Assembly (NCBI GenBank): GCA_047612385.1
Contig: JBLGAR010000176.1
Coordinates: forward strand, 1-8,469
DNA length: 8,469 nt
Origin: JBALVT01 sp047612385
Lineage (GTDB): Bacteria; Pseudomonadota; Gammaproteobacteria; Pseudomonadales; Halieaceae
Direction: 5' to 3'
Shown piece after piece: positions 1-6,529 of this stretch (position 1 is the stretch's first letter; every line of letters begins with the position of its first letter). The translations under genes and the position numbers were made by a program. The notes under the pieces were generated by a model. It had not been told where the DNA came from, searched no databases, and worked only from the letters and a program-made list of their open reading frames with translations.

Positions 1-41
1 TGTCTGCCCAGGTAGCGCTTGAGTGCAGTGCTGGTGGTCAT
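1..41 (-). CDS. possible start of an unidentified gene (partial)
   Basis: An ATG on the minus strand at 41-39 opens a frame that stays open to the window edge and begins MTTSTALKRYLGR. It starts 4 bases after the miaE stop codon, the spacing expected for a co-transcribed downstream gene. Only 13 full codons are visible, no clear Shine-Dalgarno sequence precedes the ATG, and the product cannot be recognised. The gap-free junction is the main support, so this remains tentative. Confidence 0.35.
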   Translation of the reverse strand, partial: MTTSTALKRYLGR

Positions 42-45
42 GGCA

Positions 46-624
46 TCAATGCAGCGCAGCTCGTATAGGCAGTTCGGCGACAATGCTGGCCTCTACATCA
101 AGCAGCTCATTCCAGCGTGTCTTGACAGTAGAACCATCGATGTAAATACCGGCCAACTCCAGAAACAATTCATAATGTCGCTCCTCAGATCGAGCGATAG
201 ATTGGTAGAATTTTTTAAGCGGCGATGCCTCCAGTGCGTCGGCCACTAATGCAAAGCGTTCGGCCCCCCTGGCTTCAATAATGCTAGCGGTAAGAAGCCT
301 GTCCAGCAGGTATTCTTCGCTTTCCTTGCGTATCGACTTCCTGAATTGAATGACGTACTCGTCCTTCTGGTCAGCAGCCGTGATCAGTCCTCTGCTGTGT
401 ATCCATTTCACCACCTCGCGATAGTGAGTCAGTTCCTCAATGGCTAAATCGGCCATGGCGGACACCAACTGCAGTTTATCGGGGTAGTGTGACAGCATGG
501 AAATTGCCATGCCGGACGCTTTTTTCTCCGCTGCGGCGTGGTCCAGCAAGAAGGGGTCAAAGTTTTTCATGACCGTTTCTGTCCAGATGTCGGGTGTCGC
601 AAAGCGGAGAGGTGAATCTGCCAT
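46..624 (-). CDS. miaE: tRNA-(ms2io6A)-hydroxylase MiaE
   Basis: MiaE is a cytoplasmic ferritin-like diiron monooxygenase that uses O2 to hydroxylate the isopentenyl side chain of 2-methylthio-N6-isopentenyladenosine at tRNA position 37. The 192-residue protein shows the expected four-helix metal-site pattern: Glu33 in HAAAEKKASG, the E-x-x-H pair Glu64/His67 in IEELTH, Glu117 in the conserved IIEARGAERFA stretch, and the second E-x-x-H pair Glu147/His150 in SEERHY. The length fits the short MiaE class found in Pseudomonas-like bacteria; the E. coli protein is longer. The start at 624 is chosen because the N-terminal LRFATP segment is family-like and a start at Met19 would remove it; the Shine-Dalgarno sequence is weak. 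It is transcribed divergently from fabV and has no evident link to the steroid genes. All metal-ligand candidates are present, so it is probably active. Confidence 0.93.
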   Translation of the reverse strand: MADSPLRFATPDIWTETVMKNFDPFLLDHAAAEKKASGMAISMLSHYPDKLQLVSAMADLAIEELTHYREVVKWIHSRGLITAADQKDEYVIQFRKSIRKESEEYLLDRLLTASIIEARGAERFALVADALEASPLKKFYQSIARSEERHYELFLELAGIYIDGSTVKTRWNELLDVEASIVAELPIRAALH

Positions 625-748
625 TGAATTTTGATCGTTGCTGACGCGGGAACGGTATTGAACGGCAAGTGTTGCACAAATACAAGCGGTGATGCCGTGT
701 CCGTTGCAGTGGAGAACCGAGCGACTTGCTGTGATAAACTGAGGCTTT

Positions 749-773
749 GGCGCGGGCCTGAGTTGTTCGCGCC
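749..773 (+). promoter_or_regulatory. small stem-loop in the fabV leader
   Basis: GGCGCG at 749-754 and CGCGCC at 768-773 form a perfect 6-bp inverted repeat around a 13-base loop, with G-T wobbles able to lengthen it slightly. It lies 33 bases before the fabV start in the divergent spacer 625-806. It could be an operator or a leader hairpin, or could have arisen by chance. No convincing -35/-10 pair was found in this spacer; GATAAA at 733-738 is at best a weak -10 candidate for fabV. Confidence 0.25.
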
Positions 774-806
774 GGTATTCAACTTCTACCAGGAACCCTT
801 ACTGAT

Positions 807-1997
807 ATGATTATTAAGCCTCGCGTTCGCGGTTTTCTATGTGTCACCACGCACCCCATAGGTTGTGAAGCCAATGTTAAAAGTCAGATGGATTACGTCA
901 AATCTCAAGGGCAAATCCCCAATGGCCCGAAACGGGTTTTGGTGATTGGTGCGTCCACGGGCTACGGTTTGTCGTCGCGAATATCGGCCGCATTTGGGTC
1001 GGGAGCTTCTACCTTAGGCATATTCTTTGAAAAAGAGGGCACCGAGCGGAAACCAGGCACTGCGGGTTGGTACAACTCTGCCGCGTTTCACAAATTTGCC
1101 GAACAAGACGGTCTATACGCCAAGAGCATCAACGGCGATGCATTTAGCAATGAAATCAAAGACAGAACGATTGCAGCAATCCGTGAAGATATGGGGCAGG
1201 TCGACCTCGTGGTCTACAGTCTGGCATCGCCCAGAAGACAACACCCTGTGACCGGGGCGTTGCACACCTCAACGCTGAAGCCCATCGGTGGCGATGTGAT
1301 CCAGAAAGGCGTTAACACCGACAAAGAGGAAATTCAGGACTTCCCCATTGAAGCGGCGACTCAGGAAGAGATTGACAATACCGTGGCGGTGATGGGTGGA
1401 GAAGATTGGCAGATGTGGATTGAGGCGCTGGATGAAGCAGGCGTGCTAGCCCCCGCCGCTAAAACAACTGCCTATACCTATATCGGTGATAAGTTAACCT
1501 GGGACATCTATTGGCATGGAACCATCGGCGCGGCGAAGAAGGATCTCGACAAGCGTGTAGTGGGGATCCGCGAACGCCTAGCGCTCTCCGGCGGCGACGC
1601 TCGCGTGTCAGTGTTAAAGGCAGTTGTTACCCAGTCGAGTGCGGCTATTCCAGCGATGCCAATTTACCTGGCAGTGTTGTTCAAGGTCATGAGAGAGCGA
1701 GGCACTCATGAGGGGTGTATCGAACAGGTGCATGGGAACTTTCGCGATGGTCTGTATAACGAGTCCCCCTACTTGGATGATGAGGGGCGGTTGCGAGCGG
1801 ACGGAAAGGAACTGGATCCGGAAGTTCAGGCAGCGGTAGGTGTGTTGTGGGAGCAAATTAATACTGACACCTTGAACGAACTGTCAGATTTTGCCGGTTA
1901 CAAACGAGAATTTTTGCAGCTGTTTGGTTTTGAAATAGACGGTGTGGATTACGAAGCTGACGTTAATCCTGTCGTCACTATAGCGAATATGGGCTAA
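807..1997 (+). CDS. fabV: trans-2-enoyl-ACP/CoA reductase FabV (NADH)
   Basis: FabV performs the last reduction of each fatty-acid elongation cycle, reducing trans-2-enoyl thioesters with NADH. It belongs to the large short-chain dehydrogenase-like group and is typically insensitive to triclosan. The 396-residue length is normal for the family, and the N-terminus MIIKPRVRGFLCVTTHP is characteristic, which fixes the start. The nucleotide-binding stretch GASTGYG covers residues 48-54 and includes Tyr53; Asp111 follows in SINGDAF. The catalytic region shows Tyr225 and the Y-x8-K signature Tyr235...Lys244, followed by Lys245, inside IYWHGTIGAAKKD. The substrate-side segment VTQSSAAIP is at about 274-282. 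A Shine-Dalgarno AGGAA lies at 791-795, 11 bases before the ATG. The stop is only 4 bases before the next gene, indicating co-transcription with the metallohydrolase. The protein is complete with no missing key residue. Confidence 0.97.
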   Translation: MIIKPRVRGFLCVTTHPIGCEANVKSQMDYVKSQGQIPNGPKRVLVIGASTGYGLSSRISAAFGSGASTLGIFFEKEGTERKPGTAGWYNSAAFHKFAEQDGLYAKSINGDAFSNEIKDRTIAAIREDMGQVDLVVYSLASPRRQHPVTGALHTSTLKPIGGDVIQKGVNTDKEEIQDFPIEAATQEEIDNTVAVMGGEDWQMWIEALDEAGVLAPAAKTTAYTYIGDKLTWDIYWHGTIGAAKKDLDKRVVGIRERLALSGGDARVSVLKAVVTQSSAAIPAMPIYLAVLFKVMRERGTHEGCIEQVHGNFRDGLYNESPYLDDEGRLRADGKELDPEVQAAVGVLWEQINTDTLNELSDFAGYKREFLQLFGFEIDGVDYEADVNPVVTIANMG

Positions 1998-2001
1998 GAC
2001 A

Positions 2002-2838
2002 ATGATGGATCACGGCATACCTCACCGCTTGAACGACACGGTTCGACGCATTGTAGCTCCCAATCCGGGCATGATGACAGGACCTGGAACCAATACCTAT
2101 TTGTTGGGCAATGAAGAAATTGCTGTGCTCGACCCGGGCCCTGCAATTCCAGAGCATATCGAAGCCATTTTGGCCGCTGGCGAAGGTAAAATTCGCTGGA
2201 TAGTGTGCACGCATACCCACATGGATCATTCGCCTGCCTGGAAGGCGATAGCGCAGGCGACAGGTGCGGAAGTGATTGGCGCATCTCCAGCCGATGATAT
2301 GTTTCAGGATGACACCTTCAAACCGGCGAACGAAATACGCCATGACGATGTGCTTCAAACCGATGAATTTACGCTGCGCGCCGTGCACACCCCGGGCCAC
2401 GTCAGCAATCATTACTGTTTCTTCTTGGAGCAAGAGCAGATGCTGTTTGCGGGCGATCACATTATGAATGGCTCCACGGTCGTCATTGTTCCCCCTAGTG
2501 GCGATATGAAGGCTTATATAGAGTCGCTTCAATTGTTGCTGCAGTATCCACTGAAGTTTATAGCTCCGGGTCACGGAGAGGTGATGGAAGATTCGGCGGC
2601 AGTGGTTGAGTGGCTGGTGAATCACCGTTTGAAGCGAGAAGGCAAGGTTGTGGACAGTCTAAAAGGTCTGGGTACGGCGGCGATGGATGCACTGGTGGCC
2701 GTGGTTTACGACGATGTTGATGTTTCCCTGCATGAGATGGCCAAGTTGTCACTGCGCGCTCACTTGATCAAGCTCGAGGCCGAGAGCAGAGTTCAGCATA
2801 ACGGCGATGCAGATACCTGGAAGTTACTGGCAAGCTAG
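2002..2838 (+). CDS. metallo-beta-lactamase-fold hydrolase with C-terminal winged-helix-like tail
   Basis: This 278-residue cytoplasmic protein has the full binuclear zinc-site set of the metallo-beta-lactamase fold: His71, His73, Asp75 and His76 in HTHMDH, His133 in TPGH, Asp152 in AGDH and His191 in APGH. The opening NPGMMTGPGTNTYLLG (22-36) and the tail around residues 243-262 (LHEMAKLSLRAHLIKLEAES) resemble the LACTB2-like subgroup, which carries a small winged-helix tail and includes RNA- or thioester-cleaving enzymes. The substrate cannot be read from sequence. No signal peptide is seen, which argues against a secreted beta-lactamase. Two ATGs in tandem (2002 and 2005) could start it; a choice between them is not possible. 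It follows fabV by 4 bases and may serve lipid or CoA-thioester metabolism, but this rests on context alone. Confidence 0.9.
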   Translation: MMDHGIPHRLNDTVRRIVAPNPGMMTGPGTNTYLLGNEEIAVLDPGPAIPEHIEAILAAGEGKIRWIVCTHTHMDHSPAWKAIAQATGAEVIGASPADDMFQDDTFKPANEIRHDDVLQTDEFTLRAVHTPGHVSNHYCFFLEQEQMLFAGDHIMNGSTVVIVPPSGDMKAYIESLQLLLQYPLKFIAPGHGEVMEDSAAVVEWLVNHRLKREGKVVDSLKGLGTAAMDALVAVVYDDVDVSLHEMAKLSLRAHLIKLEAESRVQHNGDADTWKLLAS

Positions 2839-2872
2839 ATATCGCCTGGTTTTTGCAAGTCTGAATCCTCCA

Positions 2873-2902
2873 CTGACGGCCTTGATCTACCAAAGCCGTC
2901 AG
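2873..2902 (+). terminator. stem-loop after the fabV-hydrolase pair, possible terminator
   Basis: CTGACGGC at 2873-2880 pairs perfectly with GCCGTCAG at 2895-2902. After one mismatch, TTG/CAA adds three more pairs, leaving a 6-base loop (2885-2890). The element begins 35 bases after the hydrolase stop codon. A direct T-run does not follow; the nearest is TTTTT at 2929-2933, too far away for a classical intrinsic terminator. It may end or stabilise the upstream transcript, or act as an operator for the downstream operon. Confidence 0.45.
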
Positions 2903-2948
2903 ATGCCGTATCTTCTTAAGATCTTCAGTTTTTATAATTATTTGCACT

Positions 2949-2980
2949 ATTCGTAAAATACCTTTCGATTAAATACGAAT
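2949..2980. promoter_or_regulatory. candidate operator: inverted and direct repeats upstream of fadD3
   Basis: ATTCGTA (2949-2955) and TACGAAT (2974-2980) form a perfect 7-bp inverted repeat with 25 bases between arm centres. The same stretch holds an imperfect direct repeat, TTCGTAAAATAC (2950-2961) and TTCGATTAAATAC (2964-2976). AT-rich, degenerate repeats of this sort suit Lrp/AsnC-type binding, and two such regulators are encoded downstream. No KstR2-like CAAG-nn-CTTG palindrome was found in the 2839-3012 spacer. Binding by the encoded regulators is inference. Confidence 0.4.
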
Positions 2981-2985
2981 TTCGG

Positions 2986-3014
2986 TTGTCAAAAGCGATT
3001 TAGCTACCTACTAT
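2986..3014 (+). promoter_or_regulatory. possible sigma-70 promoter for the fadD3-ipd operon
   Basis: TTGTCA (2986-2991) matches five of six -35 bases, and TACTAT (3009-3014) matches four of six -10 bases with a 17-base spacer. Transcription would begin near 3021, leaving a leader of roughly 37 bases before the ATG at 3058 and excluding the upstream ATG at 3013. A perfect TATAAT at 2933-2938 is an alternative -10, but no good -35 stands 16-18 bases before it. Confidence 0.3.
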
Positions 3015-3057
3015 GGGTGCCCTTATCCTGTTTGGAATGCGATCTATCATAGCGGCC

Positions 3058-4644
3058 ATGTCCGATAATACCCCCATATCTCGCACTTTGCCCCAGGTTG
3101 TCCGCCAATCAGCCTACGTCCATGGCGACCGGGTTGCTATATGCGATGGGGCCGTTCAACTGACCTATCGCGAGCTCGATGCGGCAAGGGTTGAGGCGGC
3201 CAAAGCTTTTGTGGCTGCGGGAATGAAAAAAGGGGATCGTTTTGCCATATGGGCACCCAATATCTATCAGTGGATTATTGCCGCCATTGGAGGCCAATCA
3301 ATAGGCGCTGTGCTGGTGCCGCTCAATACCCGAATGAAGGGCTCCGAAGCCGCCTACGTTTTGCGGGCAAGTAAGGCAAAATGGCTGTTCACAGTTGGAG
3401 ATTTTCTAGGGGTTAGCTACCCTGAGCTCCTGGCCAATCAGGACCTTCCTTCGCTCGACCACATTGTGATGCTGGCGGGTGCAGCGCCGGGCACGATGGC
3501 CTGGAGTGATTTTTTGTCTTCTGGGAGGGTTGTTACTGATCCGGAGATAGAACATCTCACAGACGCCGTGTCGCCAGATGACACACTGGACATTTTGTTT
3601 ACCTCCGGAACTACGGGAAACCCCAAAGGGGTTGTGACGTCTCACGGGCAGAACATTCGAGTCTTCGAGACCTGGAGTTCAACGGTGGGTCTTCGCGCCG
3701 ACGACAACTATCTTATTATTGGCCCATTTTTCCATTCCTTCGGATATAAGGCAGGGTGGCTGTCGGCCATTCTCTGTGGATCAAAAATACTCCCGGTTCT
3801 CAGTTTTGATATCGACGCAGTGCTGGCTCAAATTGAAGCCGACAAAGTGTCAATGATCCCAGGGCCGCCTACCATTTATCAGTCGTTGTTGGCGCATCCC
3901 AGTCGAAAAGATTATGACCTTTCGAGTATGCGCCTCGCTGTTACTGGCGCGGCCCCTGTGCCTGTCGAGCTGGTGAACCAAATGCGCCATGAGCTTGGCT
4001 TTGAAACGGTTGTGACTGCCTATGGGCTTACGGAAACCTGCGGAGTTGTCACTATCTGCCGTCCGGATGATTCCCCCGAACAAATTTCTCATTCCTCCGG
4101 TCGCGCTATGCCTGGTGTCGAACTGAAGTGTGTTGACGCAGATGGCAATACCGTGACGTCGGGTGTCGAAGGTGAGATCTGGTGTCGCGGCTACAACGTG
4201 ATGGATCGCTATCTCGACAATCCCCAAGAGACGGCCAATACGATAACCGCTGATGGCTGGCTGATGACGGGAGACGTCGGTGTGATGGACGGCGCGGGTT
4301 ACTTGCGCATTACCGATCGCATTAAGGACATGTTTATCGTTGGAGGTTTCAATTGCTATCCGGCGGAAATCGAGAATAGCCTTTGCAGCATGCCAGGAGT
4401 TGCCAGAGCAGCCGTGATAGGGGTACCTGATGAGCGTATGGGCGAAGTTGCCATGGCGTTTATAGTGCCTTCAGCGCAGGGACAATTGAACGAAGAGCTT
4501 GTGGTCGCCTGGTCGAAAGAAAATATGGCTAACTACAAGGTCCCACGGCAAGTGCGGGTGGTAGATGATCTGCCGATGAATGCGGGTGGCAAGGTGCTTA
4601 AGGGTGAACTTCGAGAGTTGGCGGCTGGCGAGTCTCAGTGCTAG
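3058..4644 (+). CDS. fadD3: HIP:CoA ligase FadD3 (steroid C/D-ring catabolism)
   Basis: FadD3 is an ATP-dependent acyl-CoA synthetase that links CoA to HIP, the propanoate-bearing two-ring remnant left after steroid rings A and B are removed. From the start at 3058 the protein has 528 residues. It shows the adenylate-forming P-loop ILFTSGTTGNPKG (about 179-191), YGLTE (322-326), the TGD motif (404-406), the hinge ITDRIKDM (418-425) and the C-terminal lysine Lys512 in NAGGK. Segments such as FFHSFGYKAG and PGPPTIYQSLL closely resemble the mycobacterial FadD3, which separates it from general fatty acyl-CoA ligases, and the ipdABC genes downstream agree. The frame extends up to an ATG at 3013, but MSDNTPISRTLP at 3058 lies closer to the domain start and fits the family length (about 500 residues) better. 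Neither start has a clear Shine-Dalgarno sequence. The 3' end overlaps the next gene by 7 bases. Confidence 0.9.
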   Translation: MSDNTPISRTLPQVVRQSAYVHGDRVAICDGAVQLTYRELDAARVEAAKAFVAAGMKKGDRFAIWAPNIYQWIIAAIGGQSIGAVLVPLNTRMKGSEAAYVLRASKAKWLFTVGDFLGVSYPELLANQDLPSLDHIVMLAGAAPGTMAWSDFLSSGRVVTDPEIEHLTDAVSPDDTLDILFTSGTTGNPKGVVTSHGQNIRVFETWSSTVGLRADDNYLIIGPFFHSFGYKAGWLSAILCGSKILPVLSFDIDAVLAQIEADKVSMIPGPPTIYQSLLAHPSRKDYDLSSMRLAVTGAAPVPVELVNQMRHELGFETVVTAYGLTETCGVVTICRPDDSPEQISHSSGRAMPGVELKCVDADGNTVTSGVEGEIWCRGYNVMDRYLDNPQETANTITADGWLMTGDVGVMDGAGYLRITDRIKDMFIVGGFNCYPAEIENSLCSMPGVARAAVIGVPDERMGEVAMAFIVPSAQGQLNEELVVAWSKENMANYKVPRQVRVVDDLPMNAGGKVLKGELRELAAGESQC

Positions 4645-5135
4645 AGCTACAGCCTTCAGATGTAAACGAGGCAGGGATCATCGATCTTGATGAAACCGAT
4701 CACGCCATTATTGATCTCCTGCGTGAAGACGGGCGTTTACCCTACCGCGCGATCGCGCGTGAACTTGGCCTGACGGAAGCTACCGTTCGAGCGCGCGTTC
4801 GCCGGCTTGAAGATTCCAATACCATGCGAGTAGTGGCGGTAACCGACATAGAGGCCGCCGGTTACGAAATGTTATTGGCCGTGGGTGTGCAAGTTGACCA
4901 CCGTTCGCCCGTAGATGTCGCCAGAGAACTGGCCGAAATTCCCGAAGTCTTTTCGGTGAACGTTGTGGTGGGCACTCATGATATAGAAATACTGGTTGTT
5001 GCCAGAGATCAGGAGGCGCTGGCAGATTTACTGTCTGTGCAGCTGGCCAATATCTCAGGTGTTCGCCGCCTGACACCAGCGCTCGCGGTCGACGTCCTGA
5101 AAAATCAGCCCGATTGGGTGCCCTTTCATGACTAG
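4638..5135 (+). CDS. Lrp/AsnC-family regulator, first of a tandem pair
   Basis: A 165-residue DNA-binding regulator. Residues 17-63 form the AsnC-type winged helix-turn-helix, starting LDETDHAIIDLLREDGR, with recognition helix TEATVRARVRRLE (46-58). Residues about 75-150 form the RAM ligand-binding and oligomerisation domain, with VGTHDIEILV (111-120) and the terminal GVRRLTP (141-147). It begins with GTG at 4638, inside the last codons of fadD3, and overlaps it by 7 bases; no later ATG would keep the DNA-binding domain. Translation is therefore probably coupled to fadD3. It likely responds to a small molecule such as a steroid CoA-thioester or an amino acid, but the ligand is unknown. It is clearly paralogous to the following gene, though it carries a longer N-terminal lead. 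A role in controlling the surrounding ipd genes is inferred from position. Confidence 0.9.
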   Translation: MLELQPSDVNEAGIIDLDETDHAIIDLLREDGRLPYRAIARELGLTEATVRARVRRLEDSNTMRVVAVTDIEAAGYEMLLAVGVQVDHRSPVDVARELAEIPEVFSVNVVVGTHDIEILVVARDQEALADLLSVQLANISGVRRLTPALAVDVLKNQPDWVPFHD

Positions 5136-5595
5136 ACGCAAGCTGGATGACATCGATGCGGCAATAGTGAAATGGCTATCGCGCGATGCGCGCACCAGCA
5201 ATCGCCAGATCGCCAACGAGCTGGGTGTGACAGAGGGGACCGTTCGCGCACGGATTAAGCGCATGGAGGAAGAAAAGCTCATCCGAATTACGGCGGTGAC
5301 TAATATAGATCGCTTCAGAGATGGGACCCTGGCTTACATCTGGATAGAAGTTGAGCGAAGCAGCCAGACCCGAGAGATCGCCAAGACCTTGGCGAATATG
5401 AAGGAGCTGGGATTCGTAGGTGTAATGATGGGTCGCTTCGATATCCTGGCTATTACCATGGTGCGTAATACCGAACACCTTGGAGAGTTTTTGCACGAAA
5501 AAATTAATGTTATACCCGGCGTAAGACGAACAGAGAGTACGCTGGGAGTGAACTTTGTGAAACACGATTATCGCATGGCGCGAATCGTTAACTAA
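5128..5595 (+). CDS. Lrp/AsnC-family regulator, second of a tandem pair
   Basis: A 155-residue Lrp/AsnC protein. The winged helix-turn-helix occupies roughly residues 5-50 (KLDDIDAAIVKWLSRDAR), with recognition helix TEGTVRARIKRME (35-47), almost the same as in the preceding protein. The RAM domain (about 65-143) contains MGRFDILAIT (101-110) and ends with GVRRTES (131-137). The ATG lies in ATGACTAG, so the gene overlaps the first regulator by 8 bases and is probably translated by re-initiation. The RAM domains of the two proteins differ much more than their recognition helices, suggesting a shared DNA target but different ligands, or a mixed oligomer. Ligand and targets are unknown. The gene ends 35 bases before ipdA. 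Confidence 0.9.
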   Translation: MTRRKLDDIDAAIVKWLSRDARTSNRQIANELGVTEGTVRARIKRMEEEKLIRITAVTNIDRFRDGTLAYIWIEVERSSQTREIAKTLANMKELGFVGVMMGRFDILAITMVRNTEHLGEFLHEKINVIPGVRRTESTLGVNFVKHDYRMARIVN

Positions 5596-5602
5596 TTTAG
5601 AT

Positions 5603-5614
5603 TCAATTTATTGA
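5603..5614. promoter_or_regulatory. small AT-rich inverted repeat before ipdA
   Basis: TCAAT and ATTGA form a perfect 5-bp inverted repeat separated by two bases in the 35-base spacer between the second regulator and ipdA. This spacer is the first real gap after three overlapping genes, so an internal regulator site is conceivable. The repeat is short and AT-rich and could be chance. The ipdA Shine-Dalgarno AGGGAG follows at 5620-5625. Confidence 0.2.
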
Positions 5615-5630
5615 GACGCAGGGAGTCCCG

Positions 5631-6506
5631 ATGGACAAACAAATGACAGCAGCACAAGCGGTGTCGCAACTCGAAGATGGCATGACAATTGGCATTGGCG
5701 GCTGGGGTCCTCGCCGCAAACCGATGGCGCTCATTCGTGAGATTTTACGCTCTGAACTAAAAGATTTGACCGTGGTTGCCTACGGGGGTGCCGACGTTGG
5801 AATGCTCTGTGCTGCAGGTAAAGTGCGCAAAGTTGTGTTCGCATTTGTTTCTCTTGATTTCATTCCCCTTGAGCCGTATTTCCGACAGGCACGCCAAACT
5901 GGGTCGATCGAAGTGATGGAAATCGATGAGGGCATGATGTTGTTGGGCTTGCGAGCCGCTTCTTGGGGCCTGCCATTCATTCCTACAGAAGTAGGACTGG
6001 GTACTGACATCATTACTAAAAATCCTGATATCAAAGTTATCGACAGTCCTTACGACGATAAAGAATGGGTCGCGATGCCCGCGTTGAAGTTAGATGCTTC
6101 ATTGATTCATGCAGACCGCGCAGACAAACGCGGAGTTTGTCAAATCGCCGGGCCCGATTTTTATATGGATGATTGGTTTGCTCGCGCGGCGGATAGAACC
6201 TTTGTTTCCTGTGACGAGTTGGTGGACAGTGATTTTTTCAATGACCCCGTTCAGGCTCGACTGGTGCACTGGGAACGCTCCGCTACCAGTGGTGTAGTGC
6301 ATATTCCAGGGGGTGCGCACCCCTCTTCTTGCAGCCCAATGTACGGATTTGATGTTCCACATCTCAAGGCGTATACCGGTTCTGCTAAGGACGAAAACGG
6401 CTTTCAGAGCTATTTGGATAAGTTCCTCGGCGACTCAGAGGAAGAGTACCAACAACAAGTGGGCGGCCTCGACGCCATCCGTTCCATCGAATTACCTACC
6501 TACTAA
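5631..6506 (+). CDS. ipdA: IpdA, alpha subunit of the COCHEA-CoA ring-opening hydrolase
   Basis: IpdA and IpdB form a heteromeric enzyme with a class I CoA-transferase fold that works as a hydrolase: it opens the last steroid ring by cleaving the cyclic beta-keto thioester COCHEA-CoA. The 291-residue protein has the family opening TIGIGGWGPRRKPMALIREILR (in part residues 19-40), the CoA-transferase core VVAYGGADVGMLCAAGKV (48-65) and the MEIDEGM region (96-102). Glu100 in that region probably matches the active-site glutamate described for the mycobacterial IpdA; this correspondence is from memory of the family and was not aligned. The C-terminal part has VHIPGGAHPSSCSP (223-236). Shine-Dalgarno AGGGAG precedes the ATG by 5 bases. 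IpdB begins 23 bases after the stop, as expected for paired subunits. Homologues in Comamonas-type bacteria are called ScdL1/L2. Confidence 0.93.
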   Translation: MDKQMTAAQAVSQLEDGMTIGIGGWGPRRKPMALIREILRSELKDLTVVAYGGADVGMLCAAGKVRKVVFAFVSLDFIPLEPYFRQARQTGSIEVMEIDEGMMLLGLRAASWGLPFIPTEVGLGTDIITKNPDIKVIDSPYDDKEWVAMPALKLDASLIHADRADKRGVCQIAGPDFYMDDWFARAADRTFVSCDELVDSDFFNDPVQARLVHWERSATSGVVHIPGGAHPSSCSPMYGFDVPHLKAYTGSAKDENGFQSYLDKFLGDSEEEYQQQVGGLDAIRSIELPTY

Positions 6507-6529
6507 CGGGCCCGGGAGAGATCGAAACA

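Noticed and set aside
567..782. A 71-codon minus-strand frame across the miaE-fabV spacer
   Set aside because: It overlaps the start of miaE in another frame, has no ribosome-binding site or recognisable motif, and looks like chance.
1978..2625. A 215-codon open frame on the minus strand
   Set aside because: It lies antisense to the zinc hydrolase, whose metal-binding motifs are unmistakable; the antisense protein shows no recognisable domain and has low-complexity, basic composition.
2839..3012. A KstR2-type operator before fadD3
   Set aside because: The CAAG-nn-CTTG palindrome used in actinobacteria was looked for in this spacer and not found; CAAG at 2856-2859 lacks a matching half.
3850..4227. 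A 125-codon minus-strand frame
   Set aside because: It lies wholly inside fadD3, across its conserved YGLTE region, and has no family-like features.
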